Shown here in pieces: positions 21,444-30,723 of a DNA stretch of 64,000 bases. Under the pieces are notes generated by a model, which worked only from the letters and a program-made list of their open reading frames with translations, was not told the DNA's origin and did not search any database. Location of the stretch: the NCBI GenBank assembly GCA_030427725.1, contig JAUICV010000001.1, positions 372,001 through 436,000 on the forward strand, in the 5' to 3' direction. The position numbers and the translations under genes are program-made. The stretch comes from Chlamydiia bacterium (GTDB taxonomy: Bacteria; Chlamydiota; Chlamydiia; Chlamydiales; GCA-2402025). Each line of letters starts with the position of its first letter. The first letter of the stretch is position 1.

Positions 21444-21666
21444 GAATTATACCCTCTTTTAGATCGTAGAGATCATAAGCTTCTTCTATCTCTTTGCTTT
21501 GGAAATTTCAAGAACTTTATTCTTATATAGCTATTAGAAAATGATAGACAGATAGTAATGGTTTGCAGTAGATTTAGCAGATAATCTTTTTACATTAAGT
21601 AACATAAATAGAGTTTGTAAACAGTAAAATGTTTTATTGAAATTTTTTAAAATATGGAGAGAAATT

Positions 21667-22248
21667 ATGGCATTTAAAAGACCTGATTTACCTTACGGCT
21701 TAAATGAACTAGCTCCATTTGTTTCTGAAGAGCAAATGGATTACCACTATAACAAGCACCACGAAGCATATTTTAAAAAGCTTAATGCTTTAGTTGATGG
21801 TCAAAAAGAATCAGAGATGGATCTTAAAGACTTAGTCATTGCTTCAAATGACGGGGTTTTTAACAACGCTGCTCAAGCTTGGAATCATTCCTTTTTTTGG
21901 GAGTGTATGTCACCAAATGGAGGTGGAGCGCCTAAAGAGAACACCTTAAATGCTTTAGAAAGAGATTTTGGTGGCGTTGAGGCGTTTAAAAAAGAGCTTT
22001 CTGAAAAAGCTGCAGCATTATTTGGATCTGGGTGGGCATGGCTTGCTAAAGATGATTCTGGAAAACTTGAGATTATGCCTTTAAGCAACGCAGATACTCC
22101 CTTAAAACATGGTAAAACACCCGTTCTAACATTAGATGTTTGGGAACATGCTTATTATATTGATTACAGAAATGCAAGGCCCCAATTTATCGAGAAGTTT
22201 TTCGATGTAATTAATTGGGATTTTGTAGAATCTTGTTATAACAAGTAA
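21667..22248 (+). CDS. sodB: Superoxide dismutase, Fe-type
   Basis: Detoxifies superoxide in the cytosol. The 193-residue protein has all metal ligands in context: H in MDYHYNKHHEAYF, H in NHSFFWECM, and D and H in DVWEHAYYIDY. AAQAWNHSFFWECMSPNGGG resembles the iron rather than manganese subgroup, although chlamydial genes are often called sodA or sodM. I start at the ATG at 21667 because GGAGAG lies 6 bases upstream and the upstream ATG at 21637 adds residues foreign to the family. A 5-base gap separates it from the convergent gene. Confidence 0.93.
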   Translation: MAFKRPDLPYGLNELAPFVSEEQMDYHYNKHHEAYFKKLNALVDGQKESEMDLKDLVIASNDGVFNNAAQAWNHSFFWECMSPNGGGAPKENTLNALERDFGGVEAFKKELSEKAAALFGSGWAWLAKDDSGKLEIMPLSNADTPLKHGKTPVLTLDVWEHAYYIDYRNARPQFIEKFFDVINWDFVESCYNK

Positions 22249-22253
22249 AAAAC

Positions 22254-23795
22254 TTAAAAAATCTGCAAATTTTTTGCGGATATTTTTAATTGTTCTATTA
22301 GCTCTTCTAAGGTTAGTTTTCTGTTTTTGAATTGGTTTAGAAGAGCTTTTTCATTGCTTCGAAACGAATTATTTGTAACAGAAAAAATTTTATGAGCAAC
22401 AACGTTGCAAATGTTGTTTCTTCCGTCATAGGTATTAATTAAACTGTCATAAAGCATTTGAAGCTCCATAAAAAAAAGGGGATCTTTGAAGGCATTTTTC
22501 AAAATTTCAAGAGATCCATTTTCAACAGCTTTTGGATCAAAAGCGTGAAAATATGGCAATAACGTGTTTGAAATTTCAGGGTTAAGCTCAATGAAATCGA
22601 TGAGGCTATATAAAAAACTTCTGCAGTGGAGGGGGCAGTCATAAATAAAGGCTTTTCTTAAATAAATAGCATCTGTAAGTGACAAATTTCCTCTTATTCC
22701 AATTGGTTCCTTTGAAAGAGAGAGAAATAATAAAAAATCCTTTTCACTTAGACGTCCTAAATGAATGAGTCTTAAGTGTTTCCCAGAGTTTCTTAATTTT
22801 TTTCTAGATCGTTTGCCATCAAAAAAAATCTCAATCGTTTGAATTGAATTGAGTTTTTTCTGATCAAGAAGTCTTTGTAAAGCTTGGATAAATTCTGAAA
22901 GATCCGTAGTTACAAGATCAATGTTTTTTTGACTCTCTTCTTCAATATTCAATATAAGCTTTAAGTAAATCTCATGCATTTTCTTAGATTGAAGGTATGC
23001 AAAATAGAGATTGTGATCCTTTTGATAGAGCTCTAAAGCTTCTGTGAAGCAAGAATTGGTCTTTAATAAATATGTCAAAGTCGTTTTATCTCGGAAGTCT
23101 AAAAGGTCTTTATGTGTGAATAGAGGTAATTTTTCTAAAAGTAAGCCTAGCTCTAAAAAATGGACTCCAAAGCTTGTAAAGGGCGAAGCTGGATGAAAAA
23201 TTTTAGAGTGATAAAATCCATATTCTCCAATGCCAAGTAGTTTGTTTTTATAGGGTTCTTTATCTAGTGGTTCAAAATACGTGGGCACCATACAGATAAC
23301 TGTTGCTTGTTCGAGTAGGACCAGAGCTTTTTGTGAAAGGTTTGGTGAAGGGGTGTTTTCGTAAAAAATAATTTCGTGTGAAGGAGAAAGTTTTCTCACA
23401 TAGTCATGATATTTTGTACGAATGAGTGTAATAAGTGAGAGTTCAATATTTGGAAATTTTTTCTTAAATAAGTGGAATAGCCGTTTTTGGATTGCTAAAT
23501 CACCAAGTCCTTCCATCACATAAGTAAATAGACAGACTTTAGTTTTAAGCTTCTCAAATTTATAAGGATATAAAGAACAGACAGTTTTTAAAAGGGCTTT
23601 TGATAAAATTGTTTCAAAGTGATCAAAACCTGGTTTCAAACTAAGGTTTTGCCTGGGAAGTCTCTGATAAATTAAAGGTCTCTGTGTTTGGTCTATATTT
23701 AGCTTTTCAAAGTCGTTATTTGGTAAAGCAGCTGCTAATTTCTCTTCAAAATTAGCATGTTCTAAAAGCTTTTTGAAATGCCCATCATTGATCAT
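22254..23795 (-). CDS. Unknown 513-residue protein, weakly glycosyltransferase-like
   Basis: I do not recognise this protein with confidence. Two short stretches resemble GT-B glycosyltransferases: EGLGDLAIQKRLFHLF near residue 95, like the first nucleotide-sugar fold loop, and GIRGNLSLTDAIYLRKAF near 368, like the C-terminal donor-binding stretch with S-x-x-D/E-A. No signal peptide or membrane segment is seen. It is rich in Lys, Leu and Phe. The start overlaps the end of the nucleoside-hydrolase-like lipoprotein by 11 bases, so the two are co-translated. An effector or surface-glycan role is only a guess. Confidence 0.55.
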   Translation of the reverse strand: MINDGHFKKLLEHANFEEKLAAALPNNDFEKLNIDQTQRPLIYQRLPRQNLSLKPGFDHFETILSKALLKTVCSLYPYKFEKLKTKVCLFTYVMEGLGDLAIQKRLFHLFKKKFPNIELSLITLIRTKYHDYVRKLSPSHEIIFYENTPSPNLSQKALVLLEQATVICMVPTYFEPLDKEPYKNKLLGIGEYGFYHSKIFHPASPFTSFGVHFLELGLLLEKLPLFTHKDLLDFRDKTTLTYLLKTNSCFTEALELYQKDHNLYFAYLQSKKMHEIYLKLILNIEEESQKNIDLVTTDLSEFIQALQRLLDQKKLNSIQTIEIFFDGKRSRKKLRNSGKHLRLIHLGRLSEKDFLLFLSLSKEPIGIRGNLSLTDAIYLRKAFIYDCPLHCRSFLYSLIDFIELNPEISNTLLPYFHAFDPKAVENGSLEILKNAFKDPLFFMELQMLYDSLINTYDGRNNICNVVAHKIFSVTNNSFRSNEKALLNQFKNRKLTLEELIEQLKISAKNLQIF

Positions 23796-24852
23796 TTAAT
23801 AATGAAAAAAACCTCTCATAAAATTTTTCAGGATCTATAGAGATGCAAACATCAGCTAATGTTCCAGAGGAGGATTCAACAAGTCGACCATAATCCTTTC
23901 CAGGATCTGTAATAATTTGCACGGGGAGTTTTTGAGTCTGTAAGATGCTTGGGTCTGTTATGCTCATTAAAGCAATCATGTTCCAAAAAGGAGTTCTAAC
24001 AGTTGGTTGGTCATGTTTGAGCCCAGAGGTTAAGACTTTCATAACAAATTCATTGCCAGCTGTTTTCTGAGGGTGTGCATATTTGTCCAATACAAATTTT
24101 GTAAGTGGAACAAGGTTTGTTACATCAAGAGGAATAATAGTAATTGGAATACCAGACGTAAGTACAATGTTTGCAGCACATGGATCAAAAAGAAGCGTAT
24201 ATCTTGAGGCAAAAGACCAGTATTCTTTTACAGGAACAGAGATGCCGCTAATTTCAAGACCTCCTCCTAACAAGATCACGCGCTCTATTTTTTCTCGGAC
24301 ACTTGGGTGCTCAGAGATTGCATGAGCAACATTTGTTAAAGAGCCTAAAGCTAAAATAGTGACCTTGTCCACTGATGCATTAGAGATTTTCTTAATAAGC
24401 TCAGTTCCTGAGTATGAGGAAATCTCAAGATTGGATTGAGGAAGTTCATAGCTATTTATAGCTTCAACCATTTCGTTAAAATATCCAGGAGCGGATCTAG
24501 CACTACAAAATGCAGGGGATAGTTTTTGTGATATGGGGATATTGTTTTTACCAGCTAATGATAAAATACTTGCAGCATTCTCTGCAGCGTTGTCGAAATG
24601 AAAAATTTCTGTACCTGATACGGTGACCCCAAGGAGATCAACTCTAGGATCTTTTGCAGTTATATAAAGTGAGTATAGATCGTCTAAATCCATCAGAGCA
24701 TCAAAAATAATAGAGCTTTTTTTCTTAAACTGAAATTTGTTGCATGAGCTTAAGAAAAAAAAGGAAAAAGCTACAAAGATTATAATAAATGCTCTATAGA
24801 TTGACTTGCTCTTTTGAGAGAATCTTTTCAGGAAATCCAACGACTGCCTCAT
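23785..24852 (-). CDS. Lipoprotein with a nucleoside-hydrolase-like domain
   Basis: The 355-residue protein starts with an extended basic region and a lipoprotein signal (FVAFSFFFLSSC, Cys37), then an inosine-uridine nucleoside hydrolase fold: LGVTVSGTEIFHFDNAAENA, KIERVILLGGGLEISG and PITIIPLDVTNLVP. The active site is altered. The usual D-x-D-x(3)-DD becomes D51-A-L-M-D-L-D-D, so one calcium Asp is missing. The N/E pair before the DP motif is gone (SRYTLLFDP), and the late HD is WN (FWNMIAL). It may bind nucleosides rather than cleave them. It overlaps the exonuclease gene upstream by 59 bases; no good ribosome site is seen, so the start is uncertain. Confidence 0.75.
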   Translation of the reverse strand: MRQSLDFLKRFSQKSKSIYRAFIIIFVAFSFFFLSSCNKFQFKKKSSIIFDALMDLDDLYSLYITAKDPRVDLLGVTVSGTEIFHFDNAAENAASILSLAGKNNIPISQKLSPAFCSARSAPGYFNEMVEAINSYELPQSNLEISSYSGTELIKKISNASVDKVTILALGSLTNVAHAISEHPSVREKIERVILLGGGLEISGISVPVKEYWSFASRYTLLFDPCAANIVLTSGIPITIIPLDVTNLVPLTKFVLDKYAHPQKTAGNEFVMKVLTSGLKHDQPTVRTPFWNMIALMSITDPSILQTQKLPVQIITDPGKDYGRLVESSSGTLADVCISIDPEKFYERFFSLLNDQ

Positions 24853-25408
24853 AACATTTGATTAGGTGGTCAACTCCATTCATAGCCCTATGGGGCATTT
24901 CTTCACTACCTAAATCATAATGTTTGGCAATTTTATCTTTTGTATACCCAGTTTCCCATGGTAGAGAGCTAGTGTTGCCTCTTGATCCTTTGATTGCAGA
25001 GGCCCAGTACATAGAAGCTAAATCAAGCCAATGATAAGGGATGTTTAGCTCTTCTTGGAGTTCAACAGGAATGAGTTGAGAGAAATAAACCCTATCAAAA
25101 GATGGATTCTGACAAATAAATACAGCTTCATTTCTTACGATAGAATATTTCTTAAACAAATCAATTATCTGATTGGACACATTTTTAGGGTCTAATCCCT
25201 GGGCCACGTCTTCCCAGGTAAAACCATTGACATGTAAACTAGATGGATCACTTAAGGCCCAGTCTTCTTTACTTACGAAAAGAACTTGATGATAACCAGC
25301 ATGAACTTTTCCAGTCGTTAATTGAATGATTTTAAAGGCTATTTCGATTACTTTGTGCTTTGTTGCATTTAATCCATTAGCCTCAGTATCTAAAAATACA
25401 CCTAGCAT
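24794..25408 (-). CDS. DEDD-family 3'-5' exonuclease
   Basis: DnaQ-like exonuclease of 204 residues. The metal-binding acidic residues are visible: Asp7 and Glu9 in FLDTEANG, Asp105 in NPSFDRVYF, His173 and a late Asp180 in MPHRAMNGVD. The last Asp lies two residues further from the His than in most DnaQ proteins. The family trims DNA or RNA 3' ends; I cannot name the substrate. Its 3' end overlaps the lipoprotein gene by 59 bases. Confidence 0.8.
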   Translation of the reverse strand: MLGVFLDTEANGLNATKHKVIEIAFKIIQLTTGKVHAGYHQVLFVSKEDWALSDPSSLHVNGFTWEDVAQGLDPKNVSNQIIDLFKKYSIVRNEAVFICQNPSFDRVYFSQLIPVELQEELNIPYHWLDLASMYWASAIKGSRGNTSSLPWETGYTKDKIAKHYDLGSEEMPHRAMNGVDHLIKCYEAVVGFPEKILSKEQVNL

Positions 25409-25520
25409 AACTTATAACTCTTTACATCTCCCCAATCACGAGAATCTACCACAAACAGAGTTCGAAATCAATCAAATAATTATTTGGAAAAAACAACTTT
25501 TCATGCTTTACCCTGTTAGT

Positions 25521-27140
25521 TTACATGCTTCCCTTCGCTTTGATAGGAGAGTAAGTATCAACAAGTTTAATTAAAGTATCGTAAGAACCTAATCCCCCCG
25601 ATAAATTACCTGAGAGTAGTTCAATAGAAAAACTCTTTGTGCCATATAGGTACGTTATTAGTTTTATAATGAAAGTGGGATTAGTCCCAGGTTTTCCAGG
25701 TAAGGTTATTACATCTAAATCAACAATTTCTGCATTACTGTCTAATGCGCGCGTTGGGATTTTTGCAGCTTGGGTATTTAATTCGTTTAACTGATTGCTT
25801 GCGGTATTTATACCAACTGGGGTGGAATAAATAGGGTCGGAAATCGGAATGATTTGCGAATTATTGGATTTTACAAAAATATATCCTAAAATTGCCACAG
25901 GGTCTTGGTTGTTTGTTAGAGCATTTTGTGTCCAAGCCAAAATCCCTTTCCCTAGATTGCCGATCTTGTATTTCAAAAAAGTAGCTAGATTAACGGAAAA
26001 ATTTGAGGACGCGCTACTATCAAAACTTGCAGAGGCAGAACTACTAAAGCTTGTATTGGTGTTTTCATATGCTGTGATTACGGCATTTGCTCCATAATTT
26101 GAATTATGAGCTGTTCCAAGTTCTATTTTATTCCCAAATCGTGATGTATCAATACTTCTAGCATTTGACGATGACAAAAATAAAGCACTAGGAGCAGATC
26201 CGTTTTTCAATTTATAGACTAGAGCATTGTCCAATGGGTCTTTGTAGATAATATAAATATCTGAATTAATGGTTAATGCTTCAATTGTGTTGTGTCTAGT
26301 ATAGAGGGGACCCTTTGGGTACGTTTTGAGAGCTATAGTTATTGGAGTGTTACTAAGGACTTGATTTACTATGTCGTAAAAGTAAAGGTTTCTGGAAGTT
26401 GTGTCTTCGATTGTAACAAGAGCAATTTGAAATTTTTCATCAGAAAGCAAAAGAGAATAGTTCTCTGTGAAAAATGAATTACTATTAGTTACTTTCCAGT
26501 TAGCTCCAGCTTCCCTTAGACCAATTGTTAGGTGGTTTATTTCAGTTTCTAAATCAATAGAAGGGTATAAAAACCCTAACTGATCTTTATCTGGGTCGGC
26601 TACAGCTTCTAGATAAGTTGCTATTACTCCAACTTCTGCATCGGTTCCTGTGAGATTTGGTGGTAAATGATAGATAGATGCAGAGGCTTGTTTACTTAAG
26701 CTAAACTCTAACAAACCGTTTTTATTTAGAGTTACTCGATATATATTTAATAGCTTTGTTTCATAGTTGGCTGTTATCAGATATGTTTTGGCCGCTGATC
26801 CATTATAAAAATTATTTATATTTGTGGTCACAACAGCTGCATCTGAACAATTAGAGAAAATTTTGGTTTGGGCAACTGTCAGTTTACCAGCAGAATCTGG
26901 ACTCAAATATTTTAGCTCACATTGAAAATTTAGTCCGTTTGGTGTGATTTCGATAGAAACACAACCACTTTGGCCATTATCTGCTTTTATAGGAGCTAGA
27001 GATTGTTTAGGGCTATAGGGTATTGATGAAGTGGTTTGACTGATAGTTTCCCTGAAATATTGATCTGGTACTATGCTAAAGCTAGTTCCTGTGATAAAGA
27101 AAAGAACAAAAAAGACTAATTTTTTTAGGACTTGTTGCAT
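25521..27140 (-). CDS. Exported protein, four-member family (member 1)
   Basis: The 539-residue protein has a clear signal peptide (KKLVFFVLFFITGTSFS) and no membrane anchor. It is paralogous to three rightward genes starting at 31882, 33547 and 35840. Shared blocks, in order: Y-P-Q-S..API near residue 45, C-L-Y-P-D-G (FQCELKYLSPDSAG), CSDAAVVTTNINNF, TYLITANY, IATYLEAVADPDKDQLGF, a FDSSASSNF stretch, GNLGKGILAW, IYSTPVG, NQLN, IP.RALDSN and the tail LIKLVDTYSPIK. Many alternating beta strands suggest a beta-propeller-like fold (guess). This copy is the most divergent, with more Ser and Asn. I know no family name for it. Confidence 0.75.
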   Translation of the reverse strand: MQQVLKKLVFFVLFFITGTSFSIVPDQYFRETISQTTSSIPYSPKQSLAPIKADNGQSGCVSIEITPNGLNFQCELKYLSPDSAGKLTVAQTKIFSNCSDAAVVTTNINNFYNGSAAKTYLITANYETKLLNIYRVTLNKNGLLEFSLSKQASASIYHLPPNLTGTDAEVGVIATYLEAVADPDKDQLGFLYPSIDLETEINHLTIGLREAGANWKVTNSNSFFTENYSLLLSDEKFQIALVTIEDTTSRNLYFYDIVNQVLSNTPITIALKTYPKGPLYTRHNTIEALTINSDIYIIYKDPLDNALVYKLKNGSAPSALFLSSSNARSIDTSRFGNKIELGTAHNSNYGANAVITAYENTNTSFSSSASASFDSSASSNFSVNLATFLKYKIGNLGKGILAWTQNALTNNQDPVAILGYIFVKSNNSQIIPISDPIYSTPVGINTASNQLNELNTQAAKIPTRALDSNAEIVDLDVITLPGKPGTNPTFIIKLITYLYGTKSFSIELLSGNLSGGLGSYDTLIKLVDTYSPIKAKGSM

Positions 27141-27171
27141 AGGAAACCTATAAATTGTGATTTTCTCATAA

Positions 27172-27199
27172 ACTATGTTGAATTTAAGCGTATTGTCAA
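27172..27199 (-). promoter_or_regulatory. Promoter of family member 1
   Basis: On the minus strand a perfect -35 TTGACA (27194-27199), 16-base spacer and -10 CATAGT (27172-27177) lie 32 bases before the ATG at 27140. An AGG sits 6 bases before the start. Confidence 0.6.
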
Positions 27200-27333
27200 T
27201 TTTTTTATTGAAATATTTAGCTTCTTGTTGTGATAGAAAAAAATTTATTTTTTCTACTCAAAAGAGATGCTTCAGAATAAAAGCGTAAATTTGCTATAGT
27301 TTGCCAGTAACTTTGACTATTTAAAAAGTGTTT

Positions 27334-27747
27334 ATGGTCCCTATTAAAAAATTTCGTGAAGCTGTTTTTTACATTCTTTTTGCTATGGATGGTTCTTCTT
27401 CGAGCTTTGAAGATGAAGGGTTTTTCATGCGGCAACTTGCAATGACGCGTAAAAATATCAAGATGGCGTTTTCTAGAGCTCAGACGATTTATGAAAAGCT
27501 TAATGAAATTGATGAAGTGATTCAAAAACACTCGATTGAATACGAAATGGGTCGTATATCAAAAGTTGAAAAAACAGTATTAAGGCTTGCTCTTTTTGAG
27601 ATCTTTTTTGATGATGAGATTCCTCTGCCTGTGGCAATTTCAGAGGCGGTGAGAATTTCTAAAAAATTTGGATCTGTCGAAGGAAGTCAGTTTGTAAATG
27701 GGATACTAGATGCAGCGGCTTCTTCGCAAGCTGGCTGCAATGTATGA
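27334..27747 (+). CDS. nusB: Transcription antitermination factor NusB
   Basis: RNA-binding antitermination factor for rRNA transcription. The 137 residues show the all-helical NusB pattern: FREAVFYILFAMD, the middle helix, then KVEKTVLRLALFEIFFDDEIPLPVAISEAV (given as its two halves KVEKTVLRLALFE and IPLPVAISEAV) and FVNGILDA. The ATG at 27334 is chosen over the GTG at 27328; no clear ribosome site precedes either. The stop overlaps the murB ATG. The order nusB-murB also occurs in Chlamydia, next to infC. Confidence 0.88.
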   Translation: MVPIKKFREAVFYILFAMDGSSSSFEDEGFFMRQLAMTRKNIKMAFSRAQTIYEKLNEIDEVIQKHSIEYEMGRISKVEKTVLRLALFEIFFDDEIPLPVAISEAVRISKKFGSVEGSQFVNGILDAAASSQAGCNV

Positions 27748-28622
27748 CGTTTAAACCTAAACTTAAAAAATCTGTTCTTTTAAGTCTCTACAGCACCTTC
27801 AAAATTGGAGGTCCTGCTCGTCTTTTTTTTGAGATGAAATCTCAAGAAGATGCAATGAATATAATGAAATATATCTTTGATCATAAAATTCCTTACTTAG
27901 TTATTGGTAAGGGGTCAAATGTTTTATTTGATGATCAAGGATTTGATGGGCTTGTTATTCTAAATAAACTTCAATCTATTTCGTTCGAAGATCAGTTTGT
28001 GAAAGCTGAAGCAGGATTCTCATTTGCCCTTTTGGGAGTCAAAACAGCATTAAATGGCTTTAAGGGTTTGGAATTTGCTTCAGGAATTCCCGGATCTGTT
28101 GGTGGAGCTATTTATATGAATGCAGGAGCTAATGGACAAGAAACTAAAGATAGCTTAGTAGAAGTCGGTTTTGTTACAGAATCTGGAGACTTTAAGGTTT
28201 TTACAAAACCTGATCTTATATATGGCTACAGAAGCTCCATTTTTCAAAATCTAAAAGGAATCATTATTTACGGTCTTTTCGAATTAGAAAAAGATTCTTC
28301 GGCTAGAAAGCATCAGAAAGAAATCGTTAAATATCGAATGCAGTCACAGCCTTACAAGCAGGCTTCAATAGGCTGTATTTTTAGAAACCCCGAGTCAAAA
28401 AGTGCAGGTAAGCTAATTGAAGAATCGGGACTAAAGGGATTTTGTGAAAATGGAGCTATGGTGTCTAAGGTTCATGCAAACTTTATTGTAAACACTGGAA
28501 CAGCTAGCTCGAAGGATGTTTTAAATTTGATTGAAAAAATAAAGAAAAAGGTTAAAGAAAAAAAAGGTGTCGAATTACAAGAAGAGATCAGGTATATTCC
28601 CTCTGTTGAAATGGAGAGTTAA
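27744..28622 (+). CDS. murB: UDP-N-acetylenolpyruvoylglucosamine reductase MurB
   Basis: FAD enzyme making UDP-N-acetylmuramic acid, a peptidoglycan precursor. The 292-residue protein has the FAD-binding FKIGGPARLF and VIGKGSNVLF, the GIPGSVGGAIYMNAGANGQE region near residue 113, a YRSS motif, and the proton-donor loop SIGCIFRNP, with Cys in place of the usual Ser, as in some MurB enzymes. The substrate Glu lies in the C-terminal tail. It overlaps nusB by four bases and the PHP gene by one, so the three form a tight operon. Confidence 0.95.
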   Translation: MTFKPKLKKSVLLSLYSTFKIGGPARLFFEMKSQEDAMNIMKYIFDHKIPYLVIGKGSNVLFDDQGFDGLVILNKLQSISFEDQFVKAEAGFSFALLGVKTALNGFKGLEFASGIPGSVGGAIYMNAGANGQETKDSLVEVGFVTESGDFKVFTKPDLIYGYRSSIFQNLKGIIIYGLFELEKDSSARKHQKEIVKYRMQSQPYKQASIGCIFRNPESKSAGKLIEESGLKGFCENGAMVSKVHANFIVNTGTASSKDVLNLIEKIKKKVKEKKGVELQEEIRYIPSVEMES

Positions 28623-29434
28623 TGGAATTTAAAGCTGATCTACATTGTCATAGTACTTGCTCTGATGGTACATTTACACCTAGTGAAATCCTAGATCTTG
28701 CTAAAGAGATTGGGCTAAGCGGCCTTTCTATTACAGATCATGATACTGTGGAAGCTTACACAGATAGTTTTTTTGGAAAAGCAAAAGAACTTAAAATAAA
28801 GATTATCACAGGTGTTGAATTTTCCTGCCAAGTTGAGCAGTTCCCAGTTCATATTTTAGGGTATAATTTTTCTCTAGATTCTCAAGAACTTTGTTCTTTA
28901 TGTGAAAGACATAAGACAAGGAGAATCAAGCGCAATGAAGCGATTCTCTATAAGCTTCAAAAGTTAGGTTTTGATCTATCTGTTGATGAACTTAAAAAAT
29001 CCGATGTGTATCAAGTCATTGGCAGGCCTCATATAGCGGCTCTACTAAGAGATAAGGGTTACGTTGAGACAATTGATGAAGCTTTCAAAAGATACATCGG
29101 AGAGGGAAGGCCTGCATATGATCCAGGAGAGGCTATTTCCGTTGAAGAAAGTATTGAAATTATCAAACAGGCTAAGGGTAAGGTTTTTATTGCGCATCCA
29201 CACCTGATCAACCGAAATAAAGTCTTAGAAAAATTACTAAGGCTTCCATTTGATGGCATTGAGAGCTTTTATGGGACCTTTTCTGCGTTAACTAATTTAA
29301 AGTGGGTAGAAATTGCTCGCAAATATAAAATGTTGTCTAGCGGAGGCTCTGATTTTCATGGAGCTGTAAAACCTAAAATACCGCTTGGAGCATCGTTTAC
29401 CAATCAAGAAGCATTCAATAAAATTCGAGGTTAG
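28622..29434 (+). CDS. PHP-domain phosphoesterase, RNase AM-like
   Basis: The 270-residue protein has the PHP metal motifs: DLHCHSTCSDG near residue 7, ITDHDT near 38, HILGYNF near 77, AHPH near 193 and the closing SDFHG. Family members of this length include YciV/RNase AM, which trims 5' ends of RNAs, and related 3',5'-nucleotide phosphatases; I cannot choose between these activities. The ATG overlaps the murB stop codon by one base. folC follows after 6 bases. Confidence 0.85.
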   Translation: MEFKADLHCHSTCSDGTFTPSEILDLAKEIGLSGLSITDHDTVEAYTDSFFGKAKELKIKIITGVEFSCQVEQFPVHILGYNFSLDSQELCSLCERHKTRRIKRNEAILYKLQKLGFDLSVDELKKSDVYQVIGRPHIAALLRDKGYVETIDEAFKRYIGEGRPAYDPGEAISVEESIEIIKQAKGKVFIAHPHLINRNKVLEKLLRLPFDGIESFYGTFSALTNLKWVEIARKYKMLSSGGSDFHGAVKPKIPLGASFTNQEAFNKIRG

Positions 29435-29440
29435 TAAAAA

Positions 29441-30715
29441 ATGAATTATGCTGAGACTCTTCAAATGTTAATCGGGTCAATACGATCTGTAGAGCCCACG
29501 TTAACAAAGCTAAGCCTTCAAGATAAGAAGGTTGCAAAAAGTTTAGAAGCGGTCTTTAATCAGCCCTCGAAAAAGTTTCCTATGATTCATGTTACAGGCA
29601 CTAACGGTAAAGGATCAGTCGCTTTAAAATTATCAAAAGGTTTTTCTTTAGCAGGATATAAAGTGGGGTTGTTTTCTTCTCCGCATATTGCCTGTTTTAG
29701 GGAAAGGATAAAAATTAATGATGAGTATATTTCTGAAGAAGATTTTTCAAGACTAGCTCAACTCATCTGGAGTAAAGCTCGTCAAGAAAATCTATCACCA
29801 ATGTTTTTTGAAACTTTAGTAGTCATGGCTCTACTATATTTTTCTGAGCAAAAAGTTGATATAGCTATTATAGAAGTTGGCATTGGAGGGAAAGAAGACT
29901 CTACGAATTTCATTACACCAATTCTCTCTGTTATTACATCTATTTCAAACGATCATGTTCCGTTTTTAGGTCAGACTTTAGAAGATATTGCTTTTCATAA
30001 AGCAGGAATAATCAAAGAAAGTATTCCAGTGGCTTTAGGGCCTACTGCTCAAAATGAAACCATTCTTTCGGAAGCAAAAAAGAAAAAATCTCCTCTTATG
30101 TTTTCAAGTGCCACGGGGGGCTTTTTTGATGAGGAGAATATTGATTTAGCGGCTCTTTGTTTAAAAACCCTATCAAAAACATATCCACAGATCACAGATG
30201 AAGTTATTTGTCAGGCAGTCAAACAAAGACCATTGTCTAGATTTGAGGTCTTACCGTCGTTTTTAGCGAAAAGACTAATGCCAGAAAATACACTACCCGA
30301 ATTTATTGTTATGGATGTAGCCCATAACGAAGCTGGTATAGATGCTGTTTTCGAAGCTATAAAACTAAAGCTTGGTCAGGCTAAAGTAAGGGTGCTTTTT
30401 GGTGTATCGAATACTAGACAAAATCTTGTAAAAAAGATGATAACAAAAGCTAGTGCTGTACATGTTCTTCCTATTTCACACCAAAGGTTAGAGGACCCTA
30501 AAAAAGTTTTTGAGCAGATCCAGTCTTTAAATTATGAAAAGGTTTATTACAACTGTGATTTAAAGGAGACCATTAAAGAAGCATTACTTTTAGCTAAAGA
30601 AAATGAAGAGGTTCTCCTTGTTTGTGGATCCTTTTATATTATGAAAGACGTGCGAGCAGCTTTTGGATTTAAAGATTGCGTCGATGAGGCACTTGAAAAA
30701 CTTCCAAGCGCCTAA
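29441..30715 (+). CDS. folC: Folylpolyglutamate/dihydrofolate synthase FolC
   Basis: Mur-ligase family enzyme that adds glutamates to folate. The 424-residue protein has the P-loop VTGTNGKGSVA near residue 51, the FSSPHIACFRERI motif near 78, EVGIGGKEDSTN, SNDHVPFLG and FHKAGIIKE, then the C-terminal domain motif MDVAHNEAGI near 280. Length is normal. It ends the nusB-murB-PHP-folC operon, and the next gene runs the opposite way. Confidence 0.93.
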   Translation: MNYAETLQMLIGSIRSVEPTLTKLSLQDKKVAKSLEAVFNQPSKKFPMIHVTGTNGKGSVALKLSKGFSLAGYKVGLFSSPHIACFRERIKINDEYISEEDFSRLAQLIWSKARQENLSPMFFETLVVMALLYFSEQKVDIAIIEVGIGGKEDSTNFITPILSVITSISNDHVPFLGQTLEDIAFHKAGIIKESIPVALGPTAQNETILSEAKKKKSPLMFSSATGGFFDEENIDLAALCLKTLSKTYPQITDEVICQAVKQRPLSRFEVLPSFLAKRLMPENTLPEFIVMDVAHNEAGIDAVFEAIKLKLGQAKVRVLFGVSNTRQNLVKKMITKASAVHVLPISHQRLEDPKKVFEQIQSLNYEKVYYNCDLKETIKEALLLAKENEEVLLVCGSFYIMKDVRAAFGFKDCVDEALEKLPSA

Positions 30716-30723
30716 AGTAACAT

